Positions 36,691-50,170 of a stretch of 64,000 nt of DNA are shown one piece after another. The position numbers and the translations under genes are program-made. The notes beneath the pieces are model-generated. The model saw only the letters and a list, made by a program, of their open reading frames with translations. It did not search any database and was not told the origin of the DNA. The DNA is from Hyalella azteca (taxonomy: Eukaryota; Arthropoda; Malacostraca; Amphipoda; Hyalellidae). Location of the stretch: positions 186,001-250,000 of the forward strand of contig NW_025933375.1 of the NCBI RefSeq assembly GCF_000764305.2. The letters run 5' to 3'. How positions within the stretch are numbered: the stretch's first letter is position 1; every line of letters starts with the position of its first letter.

Positions 36691-38989
36691 AACTCAATGT
36701 TCACTGATATTATCTTCCTCGATTTATTACTTCTACCTTTACTTCCCACGGCATAGACAAGTTAATGATTCAAACAAAAGACAGAGGAACCATCGTAATA
36801 ATATTTCCACGAAGTGTGTGGACATAACAATTTAATTTTAAATCTCCGGTTTGTCCACGTACGGTAGCTTATTTCTCGGTGCACGTTTAAAAATTAACGT
36901 ATCGTCACAATTGTAATTGATTCGATCAAAAGACAACAAGAATGAATTTATGTAGGAATTTAATTGATTGATTTGGAAATGAATTGATTGAATAGGAATT
37001 GAATTGAAAATATATTAGGAATCGAAAATGGGAAGACAATGCATGGCCAGTGGGTCCCAATATTAACTTTATTCGTCAATAAACTTGGTCAAAGTTCATA
37101 AGGTCCGGCGACTACGGACCTCTAATTTCCATAAGTATCGAAGCTAAGCAATAAACCTGGAAAATTCACGGAGATATTTTCGTAAGAAATTCAGGAGCAG
37201 TGAGAATACGTCGAGCCTCCGAAGTTCTTTGATATTCTCGTCCTGTGCATTTCTTGTTTTATTGTCCTCCATAAAATCATTGTCCCTCGGCGCAAAAAAG
37301 GGCCAAAACTTTTTAAAAATATCGCTGCAAAATCTGCCCGACCTCTTCCAGCCTCCGATAAAAACCAAAACTCGTGTCCGCGGATGGTGGACCAAACCGG
37401 GAGGACAGACGGATGGACAGCGGCCGTGGCCATACATGGCATTGGTGTGGATAAGGAACAAATTAACTTGAATAAAATACATCAAAATATGACCCTTTTA
37501 CTTGACAATAAGGAAGTTAATTGCACATGAAAGATGAATAGATTATAGCAGTATGAATACAAGTAAATGGTGCTTTTAAAAGAAGTAAGAACAAATAAAA
37601 AGCATGAGAGTCATTAAAACACTAAATACCATAAACACCAGGAACCACTTCTGCAACTAAGAACCACTAATACCAGAAACCCTTAACCCTAGGTAACTCT
37701 TACATCAGTAATCACTATTCCCATTCCAGTACCACAAGAGTACCAGTACCAAGTCTTAAGGACACCAAATCCTCGAAGCCCCTACCCTGGACCAATAATA
37801 TTATCATAAATTTACTTATTAGTTTTAATATAAAGTTTTATGAAAAAAGGGATGATGTCTGCATTGCTCATGGTTAAACGCTTGTATGAAGCATAATTCA
37901 CACAGATTACAGTTCAGAAAATCAAGTAAATTTATAATTAGATTAGTTCGTTTTCAAAACCAAGGGCAAGATGCACAGAAAGTTAAACACAATGAAAACA
38001 CAATAAAAATAAAAATATACGAATAAATGAAACTGCAAGGGAATCAGAGACAGGTTATCGGCGGCTAATACTGATGAACTGATGGCCAATATAAATTATT
38101 TTAAAGTTTCATACTACAATATGGTTCTGAGAGGTGCGCCAAAGTTGGAAGGGGGGGTTGCATGTTAGAGGATAGCGTTGCCGAAAAACGTCATCACTTT
38201 CTTATTTTTCACGTGCGCAAGCCTGCTACTTAGTAGATTAGCATTTGAACATAAGTGCTTGGAACCATAAGAGCCGTAAGCCAGCAGCCACTGCTTCATC
38301 CAGTATAGCCTTCACGGCATCTACATCCCAGCATGCGTCTTCCTCCACATTTGCCGCGACTCTCCACCCAAACAAACCTTTCCGAAACTAACGTAACCTC
38401 ATTGGCTTCAGTTACTTAACCGGGTGTCAATCTCTACGCGGTTTCTTAGCCTCTTACTATTTGCCCTCATTGTTACTTTATTAATAGAAATTCAAGAACC
38501 TGCAATGTGTAGAACTAATCGATCAAATCATTCAAACCACAAGGCTTTCTGACGTACTAGTGAATGGGCCACAGAAAAGAAGAGTTGAATTTATTTGAAA
38601 CAAGATAGTTTAAGTCGGTTACAAGCGGAGGGAAGAATCTCCCGTAATTCACGTAAGACTATACTGGCTGGAGCAGTAACTGCAGGCACACAGCGCTTTG
38701 AGGTGTTTCTGGCTTGCGGTGTATCTAGCGTGGTTTGTGACTTCGTTGCTCTGAAGTTGAGTTTAGCGTATACTGAATGTGAAGGTGCAATTATTCCTTA
38801 TAATGCCGTCTTTTTATACAGAGCGTTTACATAATGAGACATAATGAGCGTTTACATAATGACTCGAAACATAAATACATTAAGTATTTTTATACAGAGC
38901 GTTTGCTACAAGGCTTACTGGAAAATTAAATTTGTGGCCAACGGCTGCGCACTCTGAAGAGGTTCATATTGTATATGCTTCCTAGTGTA
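36691..38989. other. Non-coding, degenerate simple sequence in places
   Basis: GAATTGATTG echoes at 36950-37020 and loose AACCACTAATACCAG echoes at 37620-37790. The minus-strand 113-codon frame at 37144-37485 overlaps others and is not recognised. Confidence 0.5.
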
Positions 38990-39075
38990 CGTCGTACTTA
39001 GTGGTGGTACCTCCTAGTGTACGCCGTACCTAGTGTTGGTACCTCTTAGTGTGCGATGTACCTAGTGTTAGTGAT
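38990..39075. repeat. 31-bp repeat, three copies
   Basis: CCTAGTGTACGCCGTACCTA and TGTTGGTACCT recur three times with small changes. Confidence 0.8.
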
Positions 39076-40289
39076 TTCTAGGTTTCTCCCTGATAGCTAT
39101 ACTTAATTACGTATATGCGGGTCTTAATTTCAACACATCAGATAACGGACAAAACACGACCAACGATAACGATATTCGACAAGAAATGCACTCACAAACC
39201 GCGCTATTTCACGCATCACGTTTAAACTGTCATCTCACTTCAGGATGTCATTTCAATAGACTTAGATCACACATATACATATGTGCTTACGCTCTATCTC
39301 TAGCAATTATAAAAATTTAATACAGCAAGTCTCAATTTATGCAATTTAATAAACATTTCAACAATCTCATCCTGTTCGGTCCACGTGCCATATGTAACGT
39401 CTAAGAAGCCCCTGCGTGAACGCGGCCCAAGCCTGCGAGATTATTTGAGTGTGGCTATAAGAGGCGGCGGTCTATAGAAGATCCTGCCTGTAAATGCAAC
39501 AAGAACATTTCAATTTCTGTTAAGCTTTTGTAGGTATTGCTGATGCTCGGGCGTAGTGGCCGTTGTGGTAATGATTCCACCAGCACTTCTCGTGTGCCTC
39601 ATGTACCTTGCCCATATATAAAGCTCCTTCTGGAGAATAATAAAAAGTGATTCGTGAGTGGATTTCATTTTATTTGAGTTTATTATTATTCAGCTGAATT
39701 GTTTTTTTTAAGAATCAATTAAATTCTAATTCAAAGCTCCAAAGCTCCGGAATTATCTCGTGTTATTAATTATTAAAATTTTCTGAATGTTAAATTTTGC
39801 AGGATAATCATATATGTCCGTAACATTAGCTTAAGTGTGACATTCAATGGCATTGGAAACATCGATAAAATATATGAAATAACTAAGTCTCCCTTGCATT
39901 CTTTAAGTTCAATATGAGGTATTGACGGTGAAAATTGGATCACATGTAATTCAAACAGCAAAACACCTTTTAAATGCTGATCATTCGACTATCAGGTGAT
40001 GAGTACTGAGTACATGTAAATATGAATGCATATATTTCAAAAAGTGGCTACGCTCTTATTGCAATTATTCCTTAACAATAATCCGAAAATGGAATTAGTC
40101 CTGGAATTAGAAAATTTAAGAATGTCATTCAAACTCTGGCTTGGAAACATACCGCGTATACGCTACCTGTTACGCTTCAATAAATATATACAATGCAATA
40201 TTGTATTTATAGAAATTTATGCAGTCAATAACGAAAAATCTCCATTACAGACTGAAGAAAAATTTATAAGAGTTTCTGAATGCAGGGAA
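39076..40289. other. Non-coding, nothing recognised
   Basis: AT-rich unique sequence. A 117-codon frame at 40026-40379 runs into the following array. Confidence 0.5.
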
Positions 40290-42245
40290 CTGCGTTGCAC
40301 GGGACACTGCGGTGCTGTGAGCAGCAACAGTAGACCGGCAATAGGAGCGGTAGATCGGGAAGAGCAGATCGGGGAATAAAGCGGTAGATCGGGAACAACA
40401 GAAGATCGGGGAACAGAGCGGTAGATCAGGGATAACAGTAGATCAGCTACAGGAGCGGTAGATCGAGGACCTGGAGCGGTAGCACAGTAACAGGAGTGGT
40501 ACATCGAGGTAAAGATGCGGTAGATCGGGGAACAGGATCAATAGATCAGGAACAGGAACGATAGATCAGGAAAGAGGAATGGTAGATCAGGAAACAGGAA
40601 CGGTAGATCAGGAAACAGGAACGGTAGATCAGGAAACATGAATGGTAGATCAGGAAACAGGAATGGTTGATCAGAAACAGGAATGTTAGATCAGGAAACA
40701 GGAACGGTAGATTAGGAAACAGGAACGGTAGATTAGGAAACAGGAATGGTAAATTTAGAAACAGGAATGGTAGATCAGGAACAGGAATGGTGGATCAGAA
40801 ACAGGAATGATAGATCAGGAAACAGGAATGGTAGATCAGGAAACAGGAACGGTAGATCAGGAAACAGGAATGGTAGATCAGGACCAGGAATGGTAGATCA
40901 GGAAATAGGAAGGGTAGATCAGGAACAGGAGTGTTAGGTCAGGAAACAGGAAGGGTAGATCAGGAAACAGTAACGGTAGATCAGGAAACAGGAAGTGTAG
41001 ATCAGGAAACAGGAATGGTAGATCAGGAAACAGGAACGGCAGAGCATGAAGCAGGAATGGTAGATCAGGAAACAGTAATGGTAGATCAGGAACAGTAATG
41101 GTAGATCGGAAACAGGAACGGTAGATCAGGAAACAGGAATGGTAGATCAGGAAACAGGAATGGTTGATCAGAAACAGGAATGTTAGATCAGGAAACAGGA
41201 ACGGTAGATTAGGAAACAGGAACGGTAGATTAGGAAACAGGAATGGTAAATTTAGAAACAGGAATGGTAGATCAGGAACAGGAATGGTGGATCAGAAACA
41301 GGAATGATAGATCAGGAAACAGGAATGGTAGATCAGGAAACAGGAACGGTAGATCAGGAAACAGGAATGGTAGATCAGGACCAGGAATGGTAGATCAGGA
41401 AATAGGAAGGGTAGATCAGGAACAGGAGTGTTAGATCAGGAAACAGGAAGGGTAGATCAGGAAACAGTAACGGTAGATCAGGAAACAGGAAGTGTAGATC
41501 AGGAAACAGGAATGGTAGATCAGGAAACAGGAATGGTTGATCAGAAACAGGAATGGTAGATCAGGAAACAGGAACGGTAGATTAGGAAACAGGAACGGTA
41601 GATTAGGAAACAGGAATGGTAAATTTAGAAACAGGAATGGTAGATCAGGAACAGGAATGGTGGATCAGAAACAGGAATGATAGATCAGGAAACAGGAATG
41701 GTAGATCAGGAAACAGGAACGGTAGATCAGGAAACAGGAATGGTAGATCAGGACCAGGAATGGTAGATCAGGAAATAGGAAGGGTAGATCAGGAACAGGA
41801 GTGTTAGGTCAGGAAACAGGAAGGGTAGATCAGGAAACAGTAACGGTAGATCAGGAAACAGGAAGTGTAGATCAGGAAACAGGAATGGTAGATCAGGAAA
41901 CAGGAACGGCAGAGCATGAAGCAGGAATGGTAGATCAGGAAACAGTAATGGTAGATCAGGAACAGTAATGGTAGATCAGAAACAGGAACGGTAGATCAGG
42001 AAACAGGAATGGTAGATCAGGAACAGGAACGGTAGATCAGGAACAGGAACGGTAGATCAGTAACAGGAATTGTAGATCAGGAAGAGGAGTGTTAGATCAG
42101 GAAACAGGAACGCTAGACCAGGAAACAGGAATGGTAGGTCAAGAAACAGTAATGGTAGATCACGAAACAGGAACGGTAGATCAGTAACAGGAATGGTAGA
42201 TCAGGAAACAGGAATGGTAGATCAGGAACAGGAGTGTTAGGTCGC
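40290..42245. repeat. 21-bp satellite-like array with higher-order repeats
   Basis: About 90 copies of a unit near 21 bp (core GGTAGATCAGGAAACAGGAA). The 5' end is diverged (GAGCGGTAGATCGGG forms). A variant-bearing block recurs: identical 63-codon translations begin at 40746, 41243 and 41616, and a rare variant (GGCAGAGCATGAAGCAGG) recurs 873 bp apart. Confidence 0.95.
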
Positions 42246-43169
42246 ACTGGTAAGATTGTCTCGCCGGTTCCTGGACTGCCTTATTTCTGTGCAAATTACG
42301 GCCATCAGCAGCGATGTTATTTGCTGTCATCATTTGTGCGCTGTGGTGTGGCCTTCCAGGGTCTCTATGTCGTCTAACAAATTCTTAAAACAATCTTGAG
42401 GGAAATATATGCTTCAAATAAATCCATTCATTCGCTTTTGCCCATTTTATTAATGAATTCTCTTTGTATTTTTGTCTTATTACCACGTTTTTCTTAGCTC
42501 GCTTTCGTGTCTGTGATGATCAAATCTTGTAATCGATATTTCACCAACTTTCCCATTAGCTAGCGCTCTGAATAACTGAAATACAAAAGACCAAGAGAAT
42601 GAAAGCAAACAGAGATCAGTAGCTGCCGAAAAATTATTTTCTACTTTTGAGTCCACATGAAAAACGTGGTCTTTAAAAATTTTTTTATACATTTTATTTT
42701 TTACTCGTATTTTGTATTCCTCTTTTACCCATTATAAATAACATCTGCATTGCGCAAAGTGTTAGCATTATTATTTTATGAAAACTTTAATAAGGGTTTT
42801 CTTTTAAAAAGATTTTGTAAAAGAATTTTATTTGCAATGTTTTCCGGGGTTACCTTAAATAATTCCTCTTCATGTCTCAATCACTTTGGCCTTCAGGTGT
42901 TCTCTTATTATTGAACATAAATAGCTCAGCAATAGATCATTTTATAACTAACAGGTTATTTAAATAATCAAGTTTGTTGTAATGATAAATACGTTTCGTA
43001 TTTTTGTTTTTAAAGCGGTTGTTCTTTCAATAATTTAAAACTTTTGTTGTGATTTATTGAAGTTTAATTTTCTAAGCGCTCCTTCACTATATTAGCAGAA
43101 GAAATTTAGTACATATCATTAAAATAACACAATTTTCCGCCCTGTATTGTCTATACCTTTAAGAGTTGT
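42246..43169. other. Non-coding, AT-rich
   Basis: No gene or defined repeat seen. Confidence 0.55.
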
Positions 43170-43510
43170 GTTACCTCACATGCAGTCTCTCCGCTTCTAG
43201 ATCCTGTTCTATGAATAAATGTCTTCTCTATACATACTGTTACCTTACATCAATTGCTAGTCTCTCAGTTTTTAGATCCTGTACTATGAATAATTATCTT
43301 CTTTATACATAATGTTACCTTACATCAATTGCTAGTCTTTCAGTTTCCATATCCTGTACTCTTGTTATCTTCTTTAAACGTTCTGTCTGTTGCCCAATAT
43401 CAACGCTAGTCTCTCTGTTTTTAGACTTCATGCTCTTCTTATCGTACGTAACATTCTTATGACTAAAATCAATCTGTAGTCTCCGCGTTTCTAGATCGTT
43501 GCTTTATTCC
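43170..43510. repeat. About 80-bp degenerate tandem array
   Basis: Four to five copies containing GCTAGTCTCTCAGTTTTTAG and ATCCTGTACTATGAATAA. Divergence increases toward the 3' end. Confidence 0.85.
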
Positions 43511-46500
43511 AGCATTTGTTCCCCTTTAGCCCTGAATTGCGTGGGGCGCGCATCAAAGATGATCTCAGCCGAGGCAGGACCCGAGTCTTTCATTCACTTT
43601 GGGGTAAAAATCTGAGGTTGGGTGGCCTCAAATTGCCCCGATACTGCGACACATGTCAACACAAACGACGCGGTTGCCCTGTTCCGTGTGGTTTACGACA
43701 CCGCCACCATGTTTCTTCTACGATACAAACACCATGCAGACCTTACGACTATACCGCCGTGTTTCTTTCTGGCCCCACGACACAAACGCCATGTTGGCTT
43801 TGGTTTACGGCTCGACCGTGCGTCTATCTTGCCAACGTAACGGTCCAGCAACGAGCTTCTCGTGTTCAGCGCGTCGAGATGCGTGATAAGCTGGTGAATG
43901 ATAGGCGAAAATCTGTGTTAAATGATAGACGAAAATCTGATGCGTCTTACGGATCCCAAGCATGAGATGAATGCATCCCTGCATCCCGCCATATGCGACC
44001 ACAAATCCGCTTGCTGCTTCGGCCTTTCGAACTTTGAGCTTCGGTTTTACTTACTTTATTCTTATTGACTTTTCGATCGTCCCTTTTAAGCTGTGACTTG
44101 GGGTGTATATCTTTAAATCCTTGGGTTTTATTATTCAAGATGCTGAGAGCTTACATATAATTTGTTTAGTAATTTTAGTGTTTTACTAGGCGTGAGGCTC
44201 GTTTACGTGAAGTGGAATTGCGACTCTATTTCATTGGCTGTGTTTTTTTTATTTATTGTGCACAGTATTCGTGATAGTTTCTCTCTATATTTATTCAGAC
44301 TACGCTTTGTATGCTCTCACGTGAGCTATTTTCCGTCCTGCCCTGAAGGTAATATAACAGAGCAACGCTCATTAGACGGCGCTTGTGTTGCCCATCTCTT
44401 CAAGGTTGAATTGATATATAAATACATGAACAAATAAATTATAAATATAATGAAAAAAATTTGTTTGCGTTATCCCTACATTTATAAATCATCAAGACAA
44501 CTTTTTCCCGCCTTTTTCCAACAAACCAACGACCTCTATAAGCAACCTCTGTCCGTCACATTTCCCCCTTCCCTCATAAAAAACAATTCCCTGGCCGCTC
44601 CCTTGACGAGAGGCTGCAATAATTATGAGTTGCCCTCATCTTTCTCAGCAGCCCTCGTTTCTGCCCCAATAACTTTAGCTGAACTCGACGCCACGTAATA
44701 ACTTTAACCTTTAGCTGCCCGAGTTCTTCAAGTGCCTCAACTTTGACTGAGTTGCGTCGTTCTCGCCCCGCAACTCAAGTTCTTCGACGTATTTTTGTGC
44801 CTTGGTAATAATCGCCTTCGTCTTAGCGAAGACCGGCTAAGATGCAGCCAGCTCTGGCGGCGGGGAATACGATGCGTTTTATTTTATTTTATTTTTTAAC
44901 GTAGTAACTCCGTACCACGCGTAGTGGTTACGTAGACGATAGGTGCAACTTACAGACGCATACCTTCTGTACCGTACGAGTTGCATGCGTACCGTCTGTA
45001 AAGTAGTTTACTCACTGAGCATTACAATACTTGATGTACTTTTCTATGAAGTGCGTTACAATGCATGGTTGCAGTGATAAATTAACGTTATATACCGCAC
45101 CAGGTACCTCTAGCTGAATAAAATTGTTGTCTGCGCTCTACATGAGTTGGTAACAAAACGTGATAAGAAATTTTTATGATAGATCGATGTTTTTTCAGCC
45201 TTAGGACGTTCAAAACGGTTTCATCAAACATAAACAAATCTACAATAATGTTGCGATACAAATACATACAAACCAATACAGTGACTGGGGTTTGAGTTTA
45301 CGTTGCGTCTACACTTACTGTTATTCGAGATCTTGTTTTATTTTTTTAACTTTTATTTGATTACCAAGATGACTTTGCACAGTCCCCTAATGTGCATAAT
45401 ATTGTAGTGTATTTTCACAAGCATTTGCGGGCATGTGTTATGAAGAACCATTGTATAAATATTAATCGGACTGTTAGAAAGACTTCGTTTGAACAAATCT
45501 ACGGTTAATAATCTTCTAGTTTAAGTTTCTCAATGGTTTCCATAAACATATTGTCGAAATTTTCATTCTGAAACAGTAATTTTCTCGAAAGATTGTTGAA
45601 AGGGGTGCAACGATTTTTCATTATTAATCCACTTTAGCGACATAAAAACATATCAAAACAGACTGCCCTCTGCGTTAATTTTCCGACAAATTGGTATACA
45701 GTAACAATGCAACTCTTCTTATATTCAATGAATTTGAATGAAATCAATAAGAGGAATGTCTCTTAACATCAATCGTCATTAAAATGTGTACTACTTGATT
45801 ACAGAAGTAATGTAATTTTATTGACCACTTAATGGCGCACTAATAAACTGTGCGGTATAAACTAAATATACATTATTCAGTCGAGATAAAACGATCACTT
45901 TCATTGAATCGATTAACCTTTATCCCACTTACTAAAGATAGACGAGCTATAGAATTGTAATCAAAAAGTAATAGAGGTACATTAAATCGAATAAAAAATA
46001 TTGTAAATGGAAGAAGCGTCTCGTCAAATTAATCTGTCGATAAAAAGCTATCAGGATCACTTACTGTAGTTGAATCAAAGAAGCTTTCGATGGCGCAGTT
46101 AATAGGGGCGGCGTGCCTTGACAAGAATATGAGCGGGCGTTCCATTTGTTAAAGCCGCTCGCTAAATTACATGCGATCGGAAATTTCGCAGAAACGAGCG
46201 AAGGAGCGACTCGTCGGCGTCGTTTGGCCGGTGACTGCAGAGTAAAGTTTGGGGTTAAAAGCATCGTTATTTGATTTATCGGCTCCGGTGGAGCACTTTG
46301 TGCGATTGGCGGGAGGAGGAGGGGGAAAAGTGGAAGAAATGGGAGAGTTGAAGGAAAGGAGGAAGTGAGGGACGATGAATTGGAGAAAGAAAATATGAGG
46401 AAAGGCAAACACGAGAGTTGTCACTAGAAAAATCTTGAGGCAATTTATAAGAGGAAAGTGATTTGGCAATTGCGAATAATGAAAGGAGAAGAAAGGATGT

Positions 46501-47079
46501 CGCGCAAGGAAAGGAGGAGCACAGATAAATTAGAGTAGAGCCATGAAAATTAAACCGTGAGAAAGTGATGCAGCGAAATGCCTTGTAGCTGCAATATCTT
46601 ATCTTATATTATGAACAATCTTGCTATATTAAAAAGCAATTTAAACGTGCCTAGAATTTAAATCGAATTCAGATAATTCAGATGAATATGTAAAACGTGC
46701 ACCCATTTCAATATGATCGTTAAAAATTTTCCAAGCAAAATTTAAATCATTCAGTGGAAAATAAAATATCGATGTATTATGATCGCATTCAATATTATAA
46801 TCATAAATAGGAAACCAAAACCTTAATTTGGACGAAGCCCTTGATTGGGGCAATTTCCTGTTCAGCCGACATCATAATTCAGACCGTCTTGAGTCTTACA
46901 TCACTGGCACGCAGAAAATGCTATTGTCTCGCTCGGGAAAATGCAAGTTTGCAAACTCGCGGTGCCCTAAAAACCTGCAAATTTCTGCGTCTAAGTCACC
47001 TCAGACCTTCATTGAAGGTGAATGAAATGCACATTTTCCTTTCAGTGGCTCGCGTTACCATATATTTACGATGCAAAAG
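43511..47079. other. Non-coding or unassigned
   Basis: A GC-richer block at 43540-43990 has overlapping frames on both strands and loose ACACAAACGCCATG echoes. An imperfect inverted repeat (TTACAGACG ... CGTCTGTAA) lies at 44950-45003. No recognisable protein. Confidence 0.45.
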
Positions 47080-47225
47080 ACCAGTGTGAGAACCGCACTA
47101 TTCTGTGTCTCGAGTTTAGGTCACGACCCAATGTTATTCGTACGAGGACCCTCCGACACAGTAGCGGGACCTCTGCCAAGCGCGTTAAGCTCGGCCGCTC
47201 TCTACTGCAGCGGGTCTTTATGATG
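47080..47225 (-). mobile_element. Possible tRNA-like SINE fragment
   Basis: On the minus strand GAGCGGCCGAGCTTAACGCG resembles a Ser/Leu-type box A. It is followed at suitable distance by GGAGGGTCCTCGTACGAAT, a decayed box B. Weaker than the copy at 35.3 kb. Confidence 0.3.
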
Positions 47226-50095
47226 CTATTAAACTGCACAGGAAGTAAATAAAAGCCTGTGCGAGCCTCATTACCAGGCTTAGTATCTTTTAGCACCTCT
47301 TGAGGCGACGCTGTTTCTTCAAGGAGACATGACAGCGCCAACGTGTAATGATGGCAAATGTCGCGGCACGGCATCTACCTGACCATATACGGTAGCGGGA
47401 CTCCAAAAATTACGTAAGCAACAACTGAGTCTTTCATATGGAAATTAGACGTAGCTCTTCACGCTCGAAATCATATAATGATTACGAACAAAAAACGCAT
47501 GCAATGATACTGAACAATTTTTCTAGGACTTCTGAATTTCCTCCTTTTGAGAAATGGCGGGGACTCAATTTCATTTTGTGTCACACTACTTGTATGTTAT
47601 TTTATAAAAAATTACAGTTGATAAAAAGTTCTACACTCACGTATTTCTAATCAGTGCGAGTCTCATGAGAGGCCAGTGAAAACATTATTTGTAATCGAAG
47701 CAAACTCATCATATCTTTTAGTGTGCTGATGATACTCTGAAATTAATGTGGCAAGTAAGTTTCATGCAATAGGGAGTAGAACTACATGATAGCAAAATTT
47801 AGTAATAAATTTTTCGTAACTATTTGAAATGATCTGCATCTTATTTCTTATTATTTGCGAGCTATAAAATGAGCAAGTAGAGAAATTTAACTGATCTCCG
47901 TATCAAACCTCTATGATCGGTTAAAATAAACATGATAATCCAGTAAAATTCTTGGTCACTACCGAATGATATCAAAGGATCAGTTTTCACTAAAACAATA
48001 AAAAAATTTACTGTTCTTTTTTCGAAAGGCCTCGGGATAAGCACCGGGAACTCGCTACACGCGCTCGCCGAAGGTCCACATTCGCTTCGCCTGAACGCGT
48101 TGCAAAAATTTCTCCGCGGCAGCGTATCGATTAGAGCCTTGATAAACAAGCTAATCTATTTACTGAAGAGAACTAGACAGGGCTCATCGTTTGGCGTAGT
48201 GCTGCAACAACACAATCGCTGTACAATAACACAGTAATAACAACACAATCACCACATCATACAAACAATTCGATTTCAAATTTGCCCAAGCGCTCGAAAC
48301 CAAAACGCATCTGATCCCACAACGTTGCGTTCAGCTGATGGTCTCTGCTGTTCCAAATTGCTGCGTACGATTATTTTCATGAACGAATAGAATAGGGAAA
48401 CTCTAAAGGGTTTGTGGTGACAATTTGCGATGAGGCCTACAAATGAGTCTATGGAAATTTTGAGAGGCTCAATTATTGTGGGCCTCTTAATTGATTGCTT
48501 TGAGGACTGTCCGATGCAGTCCTCAGTCCTTTGCATTGCTCTGATAAATCTGCGATGCTGTCGTATTTAAAGCGTTATATTTTATTGTACTTCATGTGCT
48601 GTACATTAATTAGGTTCGTCATATTTTCTGGTCTATGTTTCAACCATTATGCACAAATTATTGTCAGTTAAAATTGGTCGACATCGAATGAATCACTCTG
48701 GGCGTCTGAACTCTTCAGTTTAAACACGGCTTCGTGGAACAGAGAAAGACTATAAAGACGAATATTTTGCCAAGAATTGCGACAAATCTGAGGACGTGAG
48801 CGACTATTATAAGGCTGGAGACTTGCTTGTGGTAAAGCAAGAAACTACAAATTTAAATCCGGAAAACAAATAAGCTATAAATAAAATTAAACACCAAGAT
48901 AATTGCTGCGTGAACACCGGGAAATAACTTCTCATTATGACATCATTTTGGAAGACATTAAAGTATCTATTCAGAGAATAAAAGAAAATTTTTTTGAATT
49001 TTAATTCTTCCATGCTGATGAATTTAATTCAAATCTCACTTGAGATTTGAAATGCCAATTAGATGAATATGTTAAGACTGCACATTCACGTGATTAAGAG
49101 AAAACAGCTCACGAAATCTGGATTGTATTAACAACACTGTATCTTGCTGGAATTGATTCCATTTATTAAAATGTAGTTGGACCATAAACTAGTCTCGTTT
49201 ATATTCAAGATTAATTGGTCATGTAAAATAAGCATTATTGAAATACGGAATATACGGTAATTAGTTTTGTGAAACTCCGTATTCATGCAAATTTTTTTAG
49301 TACAGGAATACAAGTACATTCTTTTCACATTCACGTATAATCGACATTCAATATTCTAATTGACCTAAGTTGTTATTAATAAACTCTTTCTTCATCTATT
49401 GTAATAATATTAAAACCCTATAACATTCAGCAACATTCATTCATTAATGGATATCCGAAGATCTGGCAGACAAGTTAGATGAAAATTCTCTGGATAAAAC
49501 AGGTTGCAATTTATTTATTTTGTTGTCGTTATTCAAGAATTTCCTAGCAAAAAATGTTAAGCAAATACATGAGAAATTTTTTCCGATTTGTCGTCGACTT
49601 CTGGTTCATAATGGACGTGATATTAGTCCAGGCGAAATTAACTGTACGCGCTCTAGTAACTCGATTATAGTGCCATGCATGACCTGAGTCTCGCTCTCAT
49701 GAAATGCTGCATGCATGCATAATAAATATAATTTAATATGCATGTATATAATATAGTAAACATAATGCTTGCCCAGAAGCGATTGCTCATAAGCTCCTGA
49801 ACAAAATGTTCCGGTTTAAAATATTGAGTGCGCGGAAAAACTTGCATGAATAAAGAATGGTTTGCTTGTTATAACAAAAAAAGTGCTGCTCAGAAAACGT
49901 GAGTTCTAATATAAGTTAGTTCTCTAACACGCAAAGCTTCAAAATACGAGTAACTCTTTTTTGTTTTTTAAGTTGTTATATAAGGAAGAATTTGTTGACG
50001 CGCCGCGGTAACTCAATTAGCCTATCCGTTGTATCTTTATTTCCATGAAATATATGATCTAAGTGCAACATTAAATTATATTTCTAACATAAATA
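47226..50095. other. Non-coding, nothing recognised
   Basis: AT-rich unique sequence; small open frames without recognisable domains. Confidence 0.5.
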
Positions 50096-50170
50096 TTATA
50101 TTATATCATATTATATTATATTATATTATATTATATTATATTATATATTATATTTATAATATAATTATTA
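50096..50170. repeat. (TATTA)n-type AT microsatellite
   Basis: About ten copies of a 5-bp TATTA unit followed by irregular AT sequence. Confidence 0.92.

Noticed and set aside
37144..37485. 113-codon minus-strand frame
   Set aside because: Open frames exist on both strands here and no domain is visible.
37670..37700. Telomere-like string CCCTTAACCCTAGG
   Set aside because: Single occurrence, not a TTAGG or TTAGGG array.
40217..41807. Identical 63-codon frames and the 95-codon minus frame in the 21-bp array
   Set aside because: Repeat translations; identity reflects block duplication, not a gene family.
43516..43965. 149-codon + strand frame with Cys/His richness
   Set aside because: Three overlapping frames in loosely repetitive sequence; no zinc-finger spacing found.
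44950..45003. Imperfect inverted repeat TTACAGACG/CGTCTGTAA as transposon ends
   Set aside because: Only about 54 bp apart with mismatched inner parts, and no second copy seen.
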